Assembly: GCF_023208195.1 (NCBI RefSeq)
Contig: NZ_CP060034.1
Location: 2,728,001 to 2,792,000 of the forward strand
Length of the DNA stretch: 64,000 nt
Source: Nocardioides sp. InS609-2
GTDB lineage: Bacteria; Actinomycetota; Actinomycetes; Propionibacteriales; Nocardioidaceae
Direction: 5' to 3'
Shown: positions 33,578 to 43,370 of the stretch, piece by piece
How the letters are laid out: the number at the start of each line of letters is the position of its first letter
How positions within the stretch are numbered: the stretch's first letter is position 1
The notes under the pieces: model-generated
Database searches by the model: none
What the model saw: only the letters and a program-made list of their open reading frames with translations
Told to the model about the DNA's origin: nothing
Position numbers and translations under genes: made by a program

Positions 33578-36286
33578 GTGAGCTTCGTCCCCGTCACCGG
33601 CGCCGCCACCTTCTTGTCCGGCGAGCCGCCACGCGACGGGGTCGTGGAGTTCCGCGACGACCGGCGCACCGTCAGCCTGCCCGTGCGGGCGGCCCTGCCG
33701 GTGCTGACCAAGGCGCAGGCCGGCGACCAGACCCACCCGAGCGTGCGGCTGCTCGCCGGGGCCGCGCTGCTCGGCATGCGGCTGGTGGCGGCCGGCAAGT
33801 TCCAGCCCGATCCGGAGCAGGGGCGCTGGCGGCCGGTCGGGCTGGGGTCCGACGACGAGGAACGCATCTCCCGGCTCGGTGTCTCCCTCGCGTACGGCGA
33901 GCTCGACGCCGCCGGGGCCGAGGGCATCGCCCGCCGGATGATCGACGCGGTGGTCGACGCGATGCCGCGCAGCGCCCCGCACGCCCGGTCGACCGAGCGG
34001 GCCCGGCTGGTCCAGCGCGCCGAACCCCTCGGCGACTACGCCAACCGTCTCCAGGCCCGGCTCGCCAAGCACCGCACCGCGGTGCCCGACAACCGGCCCC
34101 AGCTGGTCAGCCTCTCGCTGCGCGTCGAGGCCGCCGACGAGGAGCTGACGGCCGGCACGGTCCGGCTGGTGCTGCAGGTGCACGACGAGCGCAACCCGCT
34201 GCACGTCTCCGACGCCGGGGTGTTGTTCACCGAGTCCGGGCCCGATGCCAGCCACGGGTTCGGTGACCGGGCCCGCACCCACGCCAGCGTTGCCCTGCGG
34301 GCCGCGGCCGACGCGTGGCCGGTGCTGGAGCGGTTCCTCGAGCTGCGCGTGCCCGACCAGCTCACCCTCGACACCGACGAGCTGGTCAGCCTCCTCGACG
34401 ACGGAGTCGGAGCCCTCGAGCAGCGCGGCATCAGTGTGCTGTGGCCCCGGAGCCTGGGCCGCGACCTCACCGCCACCGCCGTACTCGACCACAAGCGCGC
34501 GCCCGGCAAGCGCGAGGAGCCCTTGCAGACAGGGGTGTTCGGGGCCGACGCGCTGTTCTCGTTCGACTGGCAGATCGCGCTGCACGGCGAGCCGCTCAGC
34601 GAGGACGAGATGGCGCAGCTCGCGAAGGCAGCCAGCCCGATGCTCAAGCTGCGCGACAACTGGGTGATCGTCGACCCGCGCATCGCACGCAAGGCGAAGA
34701 AGCGACTGGTTCGCACCGTCAAGCCCGTGCAGGCGCTGGCGGCCGCACTGACCGGGGTCGCCGAGATCGAGGACATGCCCGAGCAGGTCATCGTCGGCGC
34801 CTCGCTGCTCAAGGTGCGCGAGCGGCTGGTCAACGCGGCGACCCGCGAGCCGGTCGAGATCCCGCCGGCGTTGCGAGCCGAGCTGCGCGACTATCAGAAG
34901 CACGGGCTGACCTGGCTCGCCGAGCTGACGTCGCTCGGCCTCGGCGCGTGCCTGGCCGACGACATGGGGCTCGGCAAGACCGTCACCCTGATCGCGCTGC
35001 ACCTGCACCGTGGGTCCGGGCCCACGCTGGTCGTCTGCCCGGCCTCCCTGCTCGGCAACTGGGAGGCCGAGATCCGGCGCTTCGCCCCCGGTGTCGTCGT
35101 ACGCCGCCACCACGGCGCCGGCCGCGACCTCGACGGCGTGACCGAAGGGTTCGTGCTGACCACCTACGGCACGATGCGCAACGACGCGGCCGCGCTCGAC
35201 CAGGTCGGCTTCGACATGGTCGTGGCTGACGAGGCGCAGCACGTCAAGAACCCGCGATCGTCCACTGCCCAGGCCCTGCGTGCGGTCCGCAGCCGGGCGC
35301 GGGTGGCGCTGACCGGCACCCCGGTCGAGAACAACCTGACCGAGCTCTGGGCGATCCTCGACTGGGCGACGCCCGGCCTGCTCGGCAGCCGCAACGCGTT
35401 CCGCAAGGTGTGGGCCGCGCCGATCGAGGGTGGTGTCGACCCCGACAAGGCGCGCCAGTTCGCCGACCTGATCGGGCCGTTCCTCCTGCGCAGACGCAAG
35501 TCCGACCCGGGCATCGCGCCCGAGCTGCCAGCCAAGACCGAGACCGACCACCTGCTCGGCCTGACCCGAGAGCAGGTCGTGCTGTACGAGTCGTTCGTGC
35601 GCGACTGCATGGAGCGCATCGAGCGCGCCGACGAGGACGTTCGCCGCGGCCTGGTGCTCAAGATGCTCACGGGGCTCAAGCAGATCTGCAACCACCCGGC
35701 GCACTTCCTCAAGCAGGCCAACCCGCGGCTGGCCGGGCGCTCCGAGAAGCTCGATCTGCTCGACGAGGTGCTCGGCACCGTGCTCGCCGAGGACGGTGCC
35801 GTGCTCGTCTTCACCCAGTACGTCGCCATGGCGAGGCTGCTCGAGCGCCACCTCGTCACGGCCGGCGTACCCCACCAGTTCCTGCACGGCGGCACGACCG
35901 TCCGAGAGCGGGAAAGGATGGTTGCGCGGTTCCAGGCGGGTGAGATGCCGGTCTTCCTGCTGTCGCTGAAGGCCGGTGGCACCGGCCTCAACCTCACGCG
36001 CGCCGACCACGTCGTGCACATCGACCGCTGGTGGAACCCCGCCGTGGAGGACCAGGCGACCGACCGCGCCTACCGGATCGGCCAGACCAAGCCCGTGCAG
36101 GTGCACCGGCTCGTCACGCAGGGCACGATTGAGGACAAGATCGCCGAGCTGCTGACCCGCAAGCGCGCGCTGGCCGACTCCGTGCTCGCGCGCGGTGAGG
36201 CGGGGCTGACCGAGCTGTCCAACTCCGAGCTGCGTGACCTCGTGGAGCTGCGGCCGCAGGCCGAGTCGTCCCTGGTCGACACATGA
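33578..36286 (+). CDS. SNF2-family (HepA/RapA-like) helicase
   Basis: 902 residues. The N-terminal 430 residues form the SNF2-associated domain found in bacterial members. The ATPase has Walker A DDMGLGKT (about 462-469), DEAQ in VADEAQHVKN (about 551) and LTGTPVENNLTELW. The C-terminal helicase lobe ends QTKPVQVHRLVTQGTIEDKI. The family remodels protein-DNA or RNA polymerase complexes using ATP. GTG 33578 follows GAGAGGTCTCCTGC. The four-base overlap with the SWIM gene is the usual arrangement for this pair. Confidence 0.88.
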   Translation: MSFVPVTGAATFLSGEPPRDGVVEFRDDRRTVSLPVRAALPVLTKAQAGDQTHPSVRLLAGAALLGMRLVAAGKFQPDPEQGRWRPVGLGSDDEERISRLGVSLAYGELDAAGAEGIARRMIDAVVDAMPRSAPHARSTERARLVQRAEPLGDYANRLQARLAKHRTAVPDNRPQLVSLSLRVEAADEELTAGTVRLVLQVHDERNPLHVSDAGVLFTESGPDASHGFGDRARTHASVALRAAADAWPVLERFLELRVPDQLTLDTDELVSLLDDGVGALEQRGISVLWPRSLGRDLTATAVLDHKRAPGKREEPLQTGVFGADALFSFDWQIALHGEPLSEDEMAQLAKAASPMLKLRDNWVIVDPRIARKAKKRLVRTVKPVQALAAALTGVAEIEDMPEQVIVGASLLKVRERLVNAATREPVEIPPALRAELRDYQKHGLTWLAELTSLGLGACLADDMGLGKTVTLIALHLHRGSGPTLVVCPASLLGNWEAEIRRFAPGVVVRRHHGAGRDLDGVTEGFVLTTYGTMRNDAAALDQVGFDMVVADEAQHVKNPRSSTAQALRAVRSRARVALTGTPVENNLTELWAILDWATPGLLGSRNAFRKVWAAPIEGGVDPDKARQFADLIGPFLLRRRKSDPGIAPELPAKTETDHLLGLTREQVVLYESFVRDCMERIERADEDVRRGLVLKMLTGLKQICNHPAHFLKQANPRLAGRSEKLDLLDEVLGTVLAEDGAVLVFTQYVAMARLLERHLVTAGVPHQFLHGGTTVRERERMVARFQAGEMPVFLLSLKAGGTGLNLTRADHVVHIDRWWNPAVEDQATDRAYRIGQTKPVQVHRLVTQGTIEDKIAELLTRKRALADSVLARGEAGLTELSNSELRDLVELRPQAESSLVDT

Positions 36287-36963
36287 GCGCGGTCACCCAC
36301 CCCCGCTTCCGGCCGCGGTCGGGCGGGCGCGGGTCGACCTGGTGGAGCAAGGCCTGGGGGCGCACCATCGAGGAGTCGGCCTACTCCGTCGAGGACCTCC
36401 GCGCCGGCAAGGCACTCGCCAGACGCGCGGCGGTCGGGCACATCGTGGTCTCCGAAGGCCGGTTCGTGGCGCCGGTCGACGAGGGTGACGACACGTTCAC
36501 GGTCGAGGGCGGGGTCGAACGGCTCGACGATGCGGCCACCGCGATGCTGGTCGACGTGGTCGCAGCCGGCGCCGGCCGCATCGCGAGCCTGATGGCGGGC
36601 GACCTGCCACACCCGTTCGTCGAGGCGGTCGAGGAGTCGGGCGTCGAGCTGCTGCCGTTCGCGGGCGAGCTGTCGTGGACCTGCTCGTGCTCGGCCTGGA
36701 TGGACCCGTGCCGGCACGCGCTGGCCGTCGGCACCCAGGTCGGCTGGCTGGTGGCGGCCGACCCGTTCGTGCTGATCCTGCTGCGGGGTCTGGCGCGCGA
36801 CGAGCTGCTGGCGCGGTTGCAGAGCCTGGGCTCGGCGGCCGACTCGGCCGAGCCCGGCGTGGCCGTCGACGACCTCGACACGGGCCTCGACGCCGCGCTG
36901 CGGGCGGCGCGGATCCTCGAGGTGTCCGAGGACCCCGACCGCGGGATCGACCACCTCGTCTGA
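36283..36963 (+). CDS. SWIM zinc-finger protein, SNF2 partner
   Basis: 226 residues. The SWIM motif CxC-xn-CxH is SWTCSCSAWMDPCRHALAVG. The start FRPRSGGRGSTWWSKAWGRT is typical of SWIM proteins paired with SNF2 helicases, where they are thought to bind nucleic acid for the motor. The last 65 residues recur in diverged form at 37961-38155. Confidence 0.85.
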   Translation: MSAVTHPRFRPRSGGRGSTWWSKAWGRTIEESAYSVEDLRAGKALARRAAVGHIVVSEGRFVAPVDEGDDTFTVEGGVERLDDAATAMLVDVVAAGAGRIASLMAGDLPHPFVEAVEESGVELLPFAGELSWTCSCSAWMDPCRHALAVGTQVGWLVAADPFVLILLRGLARDELLARLQSLGSAADSAEPGVAVDDLDTGLDAALRAARILEVSEDPDRGIDHLV

Positions 36964-37264
36964 GTGTTGAAGGGCAGTCAGGCGTTGCTCAGGGCCTGAG
37001 GACAGCACCGAGACCGCGAAGGCGAGGCTAATCGTCCCCAAGCTGGCGGATACCGGCCGCCTCAGAACCACTCCACAACGGCATGCCGACGGAGCCATAC
37101 CCTTGAACAGGACTCACAGAGACCATATCGGGCCTCGACACGAGCGTCTCCGTGCGGTGGGACTGTCGCTAAACCCGGAAACACAGGATTCTTGAGTCGT
37201 CGTACGGGCGCTCGATTGTCAGCTGACCTCGGACCCAGGGTGGCAATCTAAAGCGAGACCCACT
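36964..37264. other. No gene seen; start of a lower-GC inserted segment
   Basis: About 300 bases with stops in all frames and visibly lower GC than the flanks. I find no start with a ribosome-binding site, no inverted repeat and no protein-like stretch. It marks the left side of the segment that ends with the IS630-type remnant. Confidence 0.5.
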
Positions 37265-37849
37265 GTGCGGGGCGTTGCGTGGTCGCAACCTAGGCTGCGA
37301 GCGTTGGTCCGGGATTTCCTCCAGGGTCGTGCGGATCGGAGGTTTGCGGTGTCTGTTGTTCTGCATCCGGATGTGGCTGTTGCGGTGAGGGCGTCTGATC
37401 TATTCGGTGCGGAGCAGTTGGCCATGGAGTCGGAGCCCGACAATGTCGACTACGGTGCCGTGGTTTCCGTCACCGGCGAGACGCGGTTTCGCGTAGGCAA
37501 GCTCACGCCGCGGAAGGTGGGATTGTTCGTCACGGTGTGGCGGCGTGCTGCTGATGGTTCGACCGAGCCGTTGTCGGCCGGGGACGGTGCGCGATCGTTG
37601 GTGATCACCGTTCGAGAGGGCGACGGTTTCGGGTTGTTCGTTTTTCCGAAGAGTGCGCTCGTGGAGCACGGGATCGTTTCGGTTGACGGGGTGGGTGGGA
37701 AGCGCGGGTTTCGCGTGTACCCGCCGTGGTCATCGACGGCGAACTCGCAAGCGAAGCGGTCTCAGTGGTGGCAATGCGAGTTCTTCCTCGACCTGAATGG
37801 CGGGGAAATCGACGCGGAAAGGGCACGCCGCCTCTTTGAGGCGGTCTAG
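37265..37849 (+). CDS. MepB-family protein
   Basis: 194 residues. The C-terminal 150 match the MepB family, small proteins of unknown function first named from a staphylococcal multidrug locus: TRFRVGKLTPRKVGLFVTVW, FPKSALVEHGI, KRGFRVYPPW and SQWWQCEFFLDL are its conserved blocks. The first 45 residues are extra, so the true start may be the GTG at AVSVVLHPD rather than GTG 37265. Codon use (many GTT, TTT, TTG) is unlike the neighbours, which with the adjacent transposase fragment suggests recent acquisition. Confidence 0.72.
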   Translation: MRGVAWSQPRLRALVRDFLQGRADRRFAVSVVLHPDVAVAVRASDLFGAEQLAMESEPDNVDYGAVVSVTGETRFRVGKLTPRKVGLFVTVWRRAADGSTEPLSAGDGARSLVITVREGDGFGLFVFPKSALVEHGIVSVDGVGGKRGFRVYPPWSSTANSQAKRSQWWQCEFFLDLNGGEIDAERARRLFEAV

Positions 37850-37865
37850 TTGATTTCAGCACGTT

Positions 37866-37970
37866 GGAAAGCGGAGTCGTTCCGGTTCTCGATACCTTCA
37901 TAGCGGCTGGAACGACCGCGCCCACCCCTTCGTCTGGACCAAGACCGCCGAACAGATCATTTCGTGCTGA
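37866..37970 (+). mobile_element. Remnant of an IS630-type transposase, C-terminus
   Basis: One frame reads VLDTFIA and, after a one-base shift, another reads GWNDRAHPFVWTKTAEQI before a stop at 37968-37970. GWN-x-HPFVWTKTA is the characteristic tail of IS630-family transposases. The rest of the element and its ends are missing. It abuts the duplicated SWIM tail, so the insertion or its loss probably shaped this junction. Confidence 0.62.
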
Positions 37971-38155
37971 TCCTCTTGCGGGGCCTGGCGCGCGACGACC
38001 TGCTGGCTCGGCTCCAGGCGCTGGGCTCACCCGCGGATCCCGAGACGGGCGGGGCGGTCGACGACCTCGACACCGGCCTCGACGCGGCGCTGCGGGCGGC
38101 CCGGATCCTCGAGGTGTCCGACGACCCCGATCGGGCGATCGATCACCTGGTCTGA
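37961..38155 (+). pseudogene. Diverged duplicate of the SWIM gene 3' end
   Basis: Encodes FVLILLRGLARDDLLARLQA ... DDLDTGLDAALRAARILEVS and ends DHLV, colinear with the last 65 residues of the intact SWIM gene but differing at many third positions and some residues. There is no start or zinc-binding part. The divergence shows it is not a simple target-site duplication; it may be the tail of a second SWIM gene. Confidence 0.75.
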
Positions 38156-38703
38156 GGCTCGACGCCCAGGGCGGCGAGGGCCATCGTCGGCAGCAGTTCG
38201 CGCATGGCCTCCTCGGGCAGCAGCCCGCTGTGCGGGGTCGAGTTGATCAGCCCGAACACCACGTGCGCCATCGCGCGGGCCCGGTCGAGCGGCATGCCGG
38301 GGTGCAGTTTGCGCAGCTGCGCGGCCCACAGGTCGACGTACTCCCGCTGGAGCGACCGCACCTCCTCCCGTGCGTCGTCGGGCAGTGACTCCCAGTCGCG
38401 GTCCTGGACGATGATCAGCGGCTTGTGGCGCAGCGCGAAGTCGGTGTGCCAGTCGACGAGCGCACGCAGAGAGTCACCCGGGCCGTGGTTGCCGACCCGC
38501 TCGCTGCCCACCCGCAGCAGCTCCTTGGAGATCGACACCAGCATCTCCGCGAGTACGGCGTCCTTGGAGGCGAAGTGCTTGTAGATCGCCGGCCCGGAGA
38601 TCCCGCAGGCCGCACCCAGGTCGGCGATGGAGACGCCGTGGAAGCCCCGCGCCGCGAACAGGTCGGCGGCGGTGTCGAGGATCTGCTCGCGGCGGCTGCT
38701 CAC
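38143..38703 (-). CDS. TetR-family regulator of the leucine-catabolic operon
   Basis: 186 residues. The DNA-binding domain has ILDTAADLFAARGFHGVSIA and GISGPAIYKHFASKDAVLAE; the ligand domain is of the type found beside acyl-CoA genes. It is divergent from the carboxylase genes, and similar 18-bp palindromes lie just before both start codons, so it very likely represses itself and that operon, with an acyl-CoA as a possible inducer. GTG 38703 starts six bases after TAACCT, which would fit a leaderless transcript. Confidence 0.82.
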   Translation of the reverse strand: MSSRREQILDTAADLFAARGFHGVSIADLGAACGISGPAIYKHFASKDAVLAEMLVSISKELLRVGSERVGNHGPGDSLRALVDWHTDFALRHKPLIIVQDRDWESLPDDAREEVRSLQREYVDLWAAQLRKLHPGMPLDRARAMAHVVFGLINSTPHSGLLPEEAMRELLPTMALAALGVEPQTR

Positions 38704-38710
38704 CCGCTCA

Positions 38711-38728
38711 GGTTAGCGGTCACTAACC
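38711..38728. promoter_or_regulatory. TetR operator candidate at its own promoter
   Basis: GGTTAGCGGTCACTAACC has inverted ends GGTTAG/CTAACC and resembles the site at 38823-38840. On the minus strand its TAACC plus the next T gives TAACCT, a possible -10 box six bases before the regulator's GTG. Confidence 0.6.
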
Positions 38729-38739
38729 GGGCTTCGCGG

Positions 38740-38801
38740 GGTAGTCCGGGGCAAAATGCACCTCGGGTGGCCGGTGGAGGTATGAATTGCCCCGGACTAC
38801 C
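38740..38801. repeat. GTAGTCCGGGGCAA hairpin element, copy 2
   Basis: GGTAGTCCGGGGCAA at 38740-38754 is exactly inverted at 38787-38801. The loop starts AATGCACCTC as in copy 1 but its other side is GAGGTATGAAT, so inner pairing is kept with different bases. It lies between divergent TetR and carboxylase genes, where it cannot be a terminator for either. Confidence 0.8.
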
Positions 38802-38822
38802 TCCCCGGCGGATGGCGGTTCA

Positions 38823-38840
38823 GGTTAACGAACGCTAACC
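38823..38840. promoter_or_regulatory. TetR operator candidate at the carboxylase promoter
   Basis: GGTTAACGAACGCTAACC is a near-palindrome sharing GGTTA-x-CG and TAACC with the site before the regulator gene. Its right end forms TAACCT, seven bases before ATG 38849, which again suggests a -10 box and a leaderless mRNA that the repressor would block. Confidence 0.6.
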
Positions 38841-38848
38841 TTGCGGAC

Positions 38849-40438
<1,590 letters not shown>

Positions 40439-40530
40439 GCTCACCCCATGACGTTCATCGCTCCCCCGCTTCGCTCCTCCACGAACAACGCCACGGGGAC
40501 CCCGAGCCTTCAGGGAAAGGTCTGCTCGTC

Positions 40531-42426
40531 ATGAAATCGCTCCTGGTCGCCAACCGTGGAGAGATCGCCCTGCGCGTCTTCCGCACCGCGCAGCGGATGA
40601 GCATCCACACCATCGCGATCCACACCGACCTCGACGCCGGGGCGCCGCACGTCGTCGCCGCCGACCTCGCGATGCGGGTCGACAGCTACCTCGACATCGA
40701 CGCCGTCGTTGCCGCCGCGCGAGAGAGCGGCGCCGACGCGGTGCACCCGGGCTACGGTTTCCTCTCCGAGCGGGCGGCCTTCGCGCGTGCGCTCGAGACG
40801 GCTGGCATCAAGCTCGTCGGCCCGTCGTCCGAGGTGATGGACAAGATGGGCCGCAAGGACGCCGCCCGCGAGATCGCGCTGGCGGCCGGGGTGCCGGTCG
40901 TGCCGGCGTACTCCCTCGACGACGACCCGTCGACGTTCGCCTACCCGGTCCTGGTCAAGGCAGCGGCCGGCGGTGGTGGCAAGGGCATGCGCATCGTGCG
41001 CGCGGCCGCCGACTTCGTCGAGTCGATGGCGTCGGCCAAGCGTGAGGCCAGCTCGGCGTTCGGCGACGACACGATCCTGGTCGAGAAATACGTGCAGAGC
41101 GGCCGCCACATCGAGGTCCAGGTGATGGCCGACGGGCACGGCAACGTCGTCCACCTCTTCGAACGCGACTGCTCCACCCAGCGCCGGCACCAGAAGGTGC
41201 TCGAGGAGGCCCCCGCGCCCACGATCACCGACGCGCAGCGCCAGCAGGTGACCTCGTCCGCCGTCGCCCTGGCCCGCGAGGTCGGCTACGAGAACGCCGG
41301 CACCGTGGAGTTCCTGCTCGATGCCGATACGGGCGAGACGTACTTCCTGGAGATGAACACCCGCCTCCAGGTCGAGCACCCCGTCACCGAGATGGTGACT
41401 GGCCTCGACCTCGTCGAGCTCCAGCTGCGGGTGGCCGACGGCGAGCCGCTGCCGGTCAGCCAGGACGACGTACGCCTCGATGGGCACGCCATCGAGGCCC
41501 GGGTCTATGCGGAGGACTCCTTCGGCGGGTTCCTGCCGCAGGCCGGGGCGACGAGCATCGTGAGATGGCCTTCCGGCAAGGGAGTGCGCGTCGACCATGC
41601 GCTCGAGTCCAACCAGGTCGTGAGTACGGCGTACGACCCGATGCTGGGCAAGGTCATCGCCCACGGGCCCGACCGCGAGAGTGCCCGGCAGGCACTGGTC
41701 GCAGCCCTCGACGACACCTCCATCCTCGGGCTCACGACCAACGCCGGCTTCCTGCGGGCGCTGGTGGCGAGCGACGAGTTCCGCGACGCCGCGATTGATA
41801 CGGCCTGGCTCGACCGGGTCGACATCGGCACCGACGTGCCCGCGCCAGGCGACGACCTGCCCCGACTGCTGGTCTCCTGGGTCTCGGCGATGATCACCTC
41901 GATGGACAGGGGCCATGCGTTCCAGGCCGACGGCTTCCGGCTCGGCGGCCCGCCCGCGCCGACCCTGGTCGAGCTCGACCGTCCCGTGGTCGTCGACCGC
42001 GCGGCCGGCACCGTCGACGGCGTGCCCGTTCGGCAGCTCTCCGCCGACAACCACGTGCTCGACGCGATCGTCGACGGACGCCGCGTGCGCGCGGTGGTCA
42101 ACGTGCAGCCGCACGTCATGGAGGTGGCCTGGGAGGGCCAGCGCCACGTCTTCGTCCGGCCCGACCGCCTCGCCGACACGGTCGAGGTCGGCGACGGGTC
42201 GATCACCGCCCCGATGCCCGGCACCGTGCTCGACGTCCGGGTCACGGTCGGCCAGGAGGTCGCCGAGGGCGACGTACTCGGTGCGATGGAGGCGATGAAG
42301 ATGGAGCTGACCCTCAAGGCGCCGTTCGCCGGCACGATCAGCGAGGTCGACGCCGTCGTGGGCCAGCAGGTCTCGCTCGGCGCCACGCTCTTCGTCGTCG
42401 AAGAAGTGGAAGGTGTCGACCAATGA
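40531..42426 (+). CDS. liuD: Methylcrotonyl-CoA carboxylase alpha subunit (biotin carboxylase + BCCP)
   Basis: 631 residues from ATG 40531 (AGGGAAAGG upstream). The biotin carboxylase part begins KSLLVANRGEIALRVFRTA, with the ATP loop VKAAAGGGGKGMRIV and FLEMNTRLQVEHPVTE. The C-terminal biotinyl domain carries EAMKME with the biotinylated Lys. Length and partner subunit indicate MCC alpha. It is separated from the beta gene by 92 bases without a recognisable gene and overlaps HMG-CoA lyase by ATGA. Confidence 0.88.
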   Translation: MKSLLVANRGEIALRVFRTAQRMSIHTIAIHTDLDAGAPHVVAADLAMRVDSYLDIDAVVAAARESGADAVHPGYGFLSERAAFARALETAGIKLVGPSSEVMDKMGRKDAAREIALAAGVPVVPAYSLDDDPSTFAYPVLVKAAAGGGGKGMRIVRAAADFVESMASAKREASSAFGDDTILVEKYVQSGRHIEVQVMADGHGNVVHLFERDCSTQRRHQKVLEEAPAPTITDAQRQQVTSSAVALAREVGYENAGTVEFLLDADTGETYFLEMNTRLQVEHPVTEMVTGLDLVELQLRVADGEPLPVSQDDVRLDGHAIEARVYAEDSFGGFLPQAGATSIVRWPSGKGVRVDHALESNQVVSTAYDPMLGKVIAHGPDRESARQALVAALDDTSILGLTTNAGFLRALVASDEFRDAAIDTAWLDRVDIGTDVPAPGDDLPRLLVSWVSAMITSMDRGHAFQADGFRLGGPPAPTLVELDRPVVVDRAAGTVDGVPVRQLSADNHVLDAIVDGRRVRAVVNVQPHVMEVAWEGQRHVFVRPDRLADTVEVGDGSITAPMPGTVLDVRVTVGQEVAEGDVLGAMEAMKMELTLKAPFAGTISEVDAVVGQQVSLGATLFVVEEVEGVDQ

Positions 42427-43328
42427 GCCTCCCGACGCGCGTCACGATCTACGAGGTCGGCCCGCGCGACGGCCTCCAGAACGAGAAGACCGTCGTCCCG
42501 GCCGGCGTGAAGGTGGAGTTCATCCGCAGGCTGGTCGCGGCCGGGCTGCCGATCGTCGAGGCCACCAGCTTCGTGCACCCGAAGTGGGTCCCGCAGCTCG
42601 CCGACGCCGCCGAGGTGATGACGACCCTGGGTGACGAGGGCCGCGACCTGCCGGTGCTCGTGCCCAACGAGCGCGGCCTCGACCGTGCGCTCGAGCTCGG
42701 CCTGAAGCACATCGCCATCTTCGGCTCCGCGACCGAGACCTTCGCGCAGAAGAACCTCAACCGCAGCCTCGACGAGCAGTTCGCGATGTTCGAGCCGACC
42801 GTACGGCGCGCCCGCGAGGCCGGTCTCGACGTGCGCGCCTACGTCTCCATGTGCTTCGGCGACCCGTGGGAGGGCGACGTACCCGTCGAGCAGGTCGTCT
42901 CCGTCGGCAAGCGCCTCTTCGACCTCGGCGCCGGCCAGCTCAGCCTCGGCGACACCATCGGCGTCGGCACGGCCGGTCACGTCAAGCAGCTCATCGGTGC
43001 GTTCGGCGAGGCCGGCATGGGCACCGACCAGCTCGCGATGCACTTCCACGACACCTACGGCCAGGCCCTCGCCAACGCCTACTCCGCGCTGCAGGAGGGC
43101 ATCACCACCTTCGACGCCAGCGCCGGCGGGCTCGGCGGCTGCCCCTACGCCAAGAGCGCCACCGGCAACCTCGCCACCGAGGACCTCGTCTGGATGCTCA
43201 CCGGCCTCGGCATCGAGCATGGGGTCGACCTCGACGCCGTCGTCGCCACCAGCGCGTGGATGGCGGGCCACCTCGGCCGGCCGAGCCCGTCGGCCGTCGT
43301 ACGCGCGCTCACCTCCCCCGCTGGTTGA
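42423..43328 (+). CDS. liuE: Hydroxymethylglutaryl-CoA lyase
   Basis: 301 residues. YEVGPRDGLQNEK at the start, VEATSFVHPKWVPQL, the metal-binding MHFHDTYGQALAN and the catalytic-Cys loop GGLGGCPYAKSATGN are all present. It splits HMG-CoA into acetoacetate and acetyl-CoA, the end of leucine catabolism; methylglutaconyl-CoA hydratase and isovaleryl-CoA dehydrogenase are not in the window. Its last codons (PAG and stop) lie inside a family B repeat. Confidence 0.9.
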   Translation: MSLPTRVTIYEVGPRDGLQNEKTVVPAGVKVEFIRRLVAAGLPIVEATSFVHPKWVPQLADAAEVMTTLGDEGRDLPVLVPNERGLDRALELGLKHIAIFGSATETFAQKNLNRSLDEQFAMFEPTVRRAREAGLDVRAYVSMCFGDPWEGDVPVEQVVSVGKRLFDLGAGQLSLGDTIGVGTAGHVKQLIGAFGEAGMGTDQLAMHFHDTYGQALANAYSALQEGITTFDASAGGLGGCPYAKSATGNLATEDLVWMLTGLGIEHGVDLDAVVATSAWMAGHLGRPSPSAVVRALTSPAG

Positions 43329-43350
43329 GGTGCGAGCGCAGCGAGGATCC
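43317..43350 (+). repeat. Interspersed repeat family B, copy 1
   Basis: Starts CCCGCTGGTTGAGGTGCGAG and continues CGCAGCGAGGATC. The first 14 bases recur (inverse strand) at 56024-56037. Its TGA is the stop codon of the HMG-CoA lyase gene. Confidence 0.55.
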
Positions 43351-43370
43351 GACCTCCTAGACTCACGCGC

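Noticed and set aside
31474..34266. 930-codon plus-strand frame across the glycosyltransferase and SNF2 start
   Set aside because: It crosses two real genes on different strands and a terminator, and its composition is that of a shadow frame.
33467..36106. 879-codon minus-strand frame opposite the SNF2 gene
   Set aside because: Antisense shadow: the plus strand has all helicase motifs, the minus frame none.
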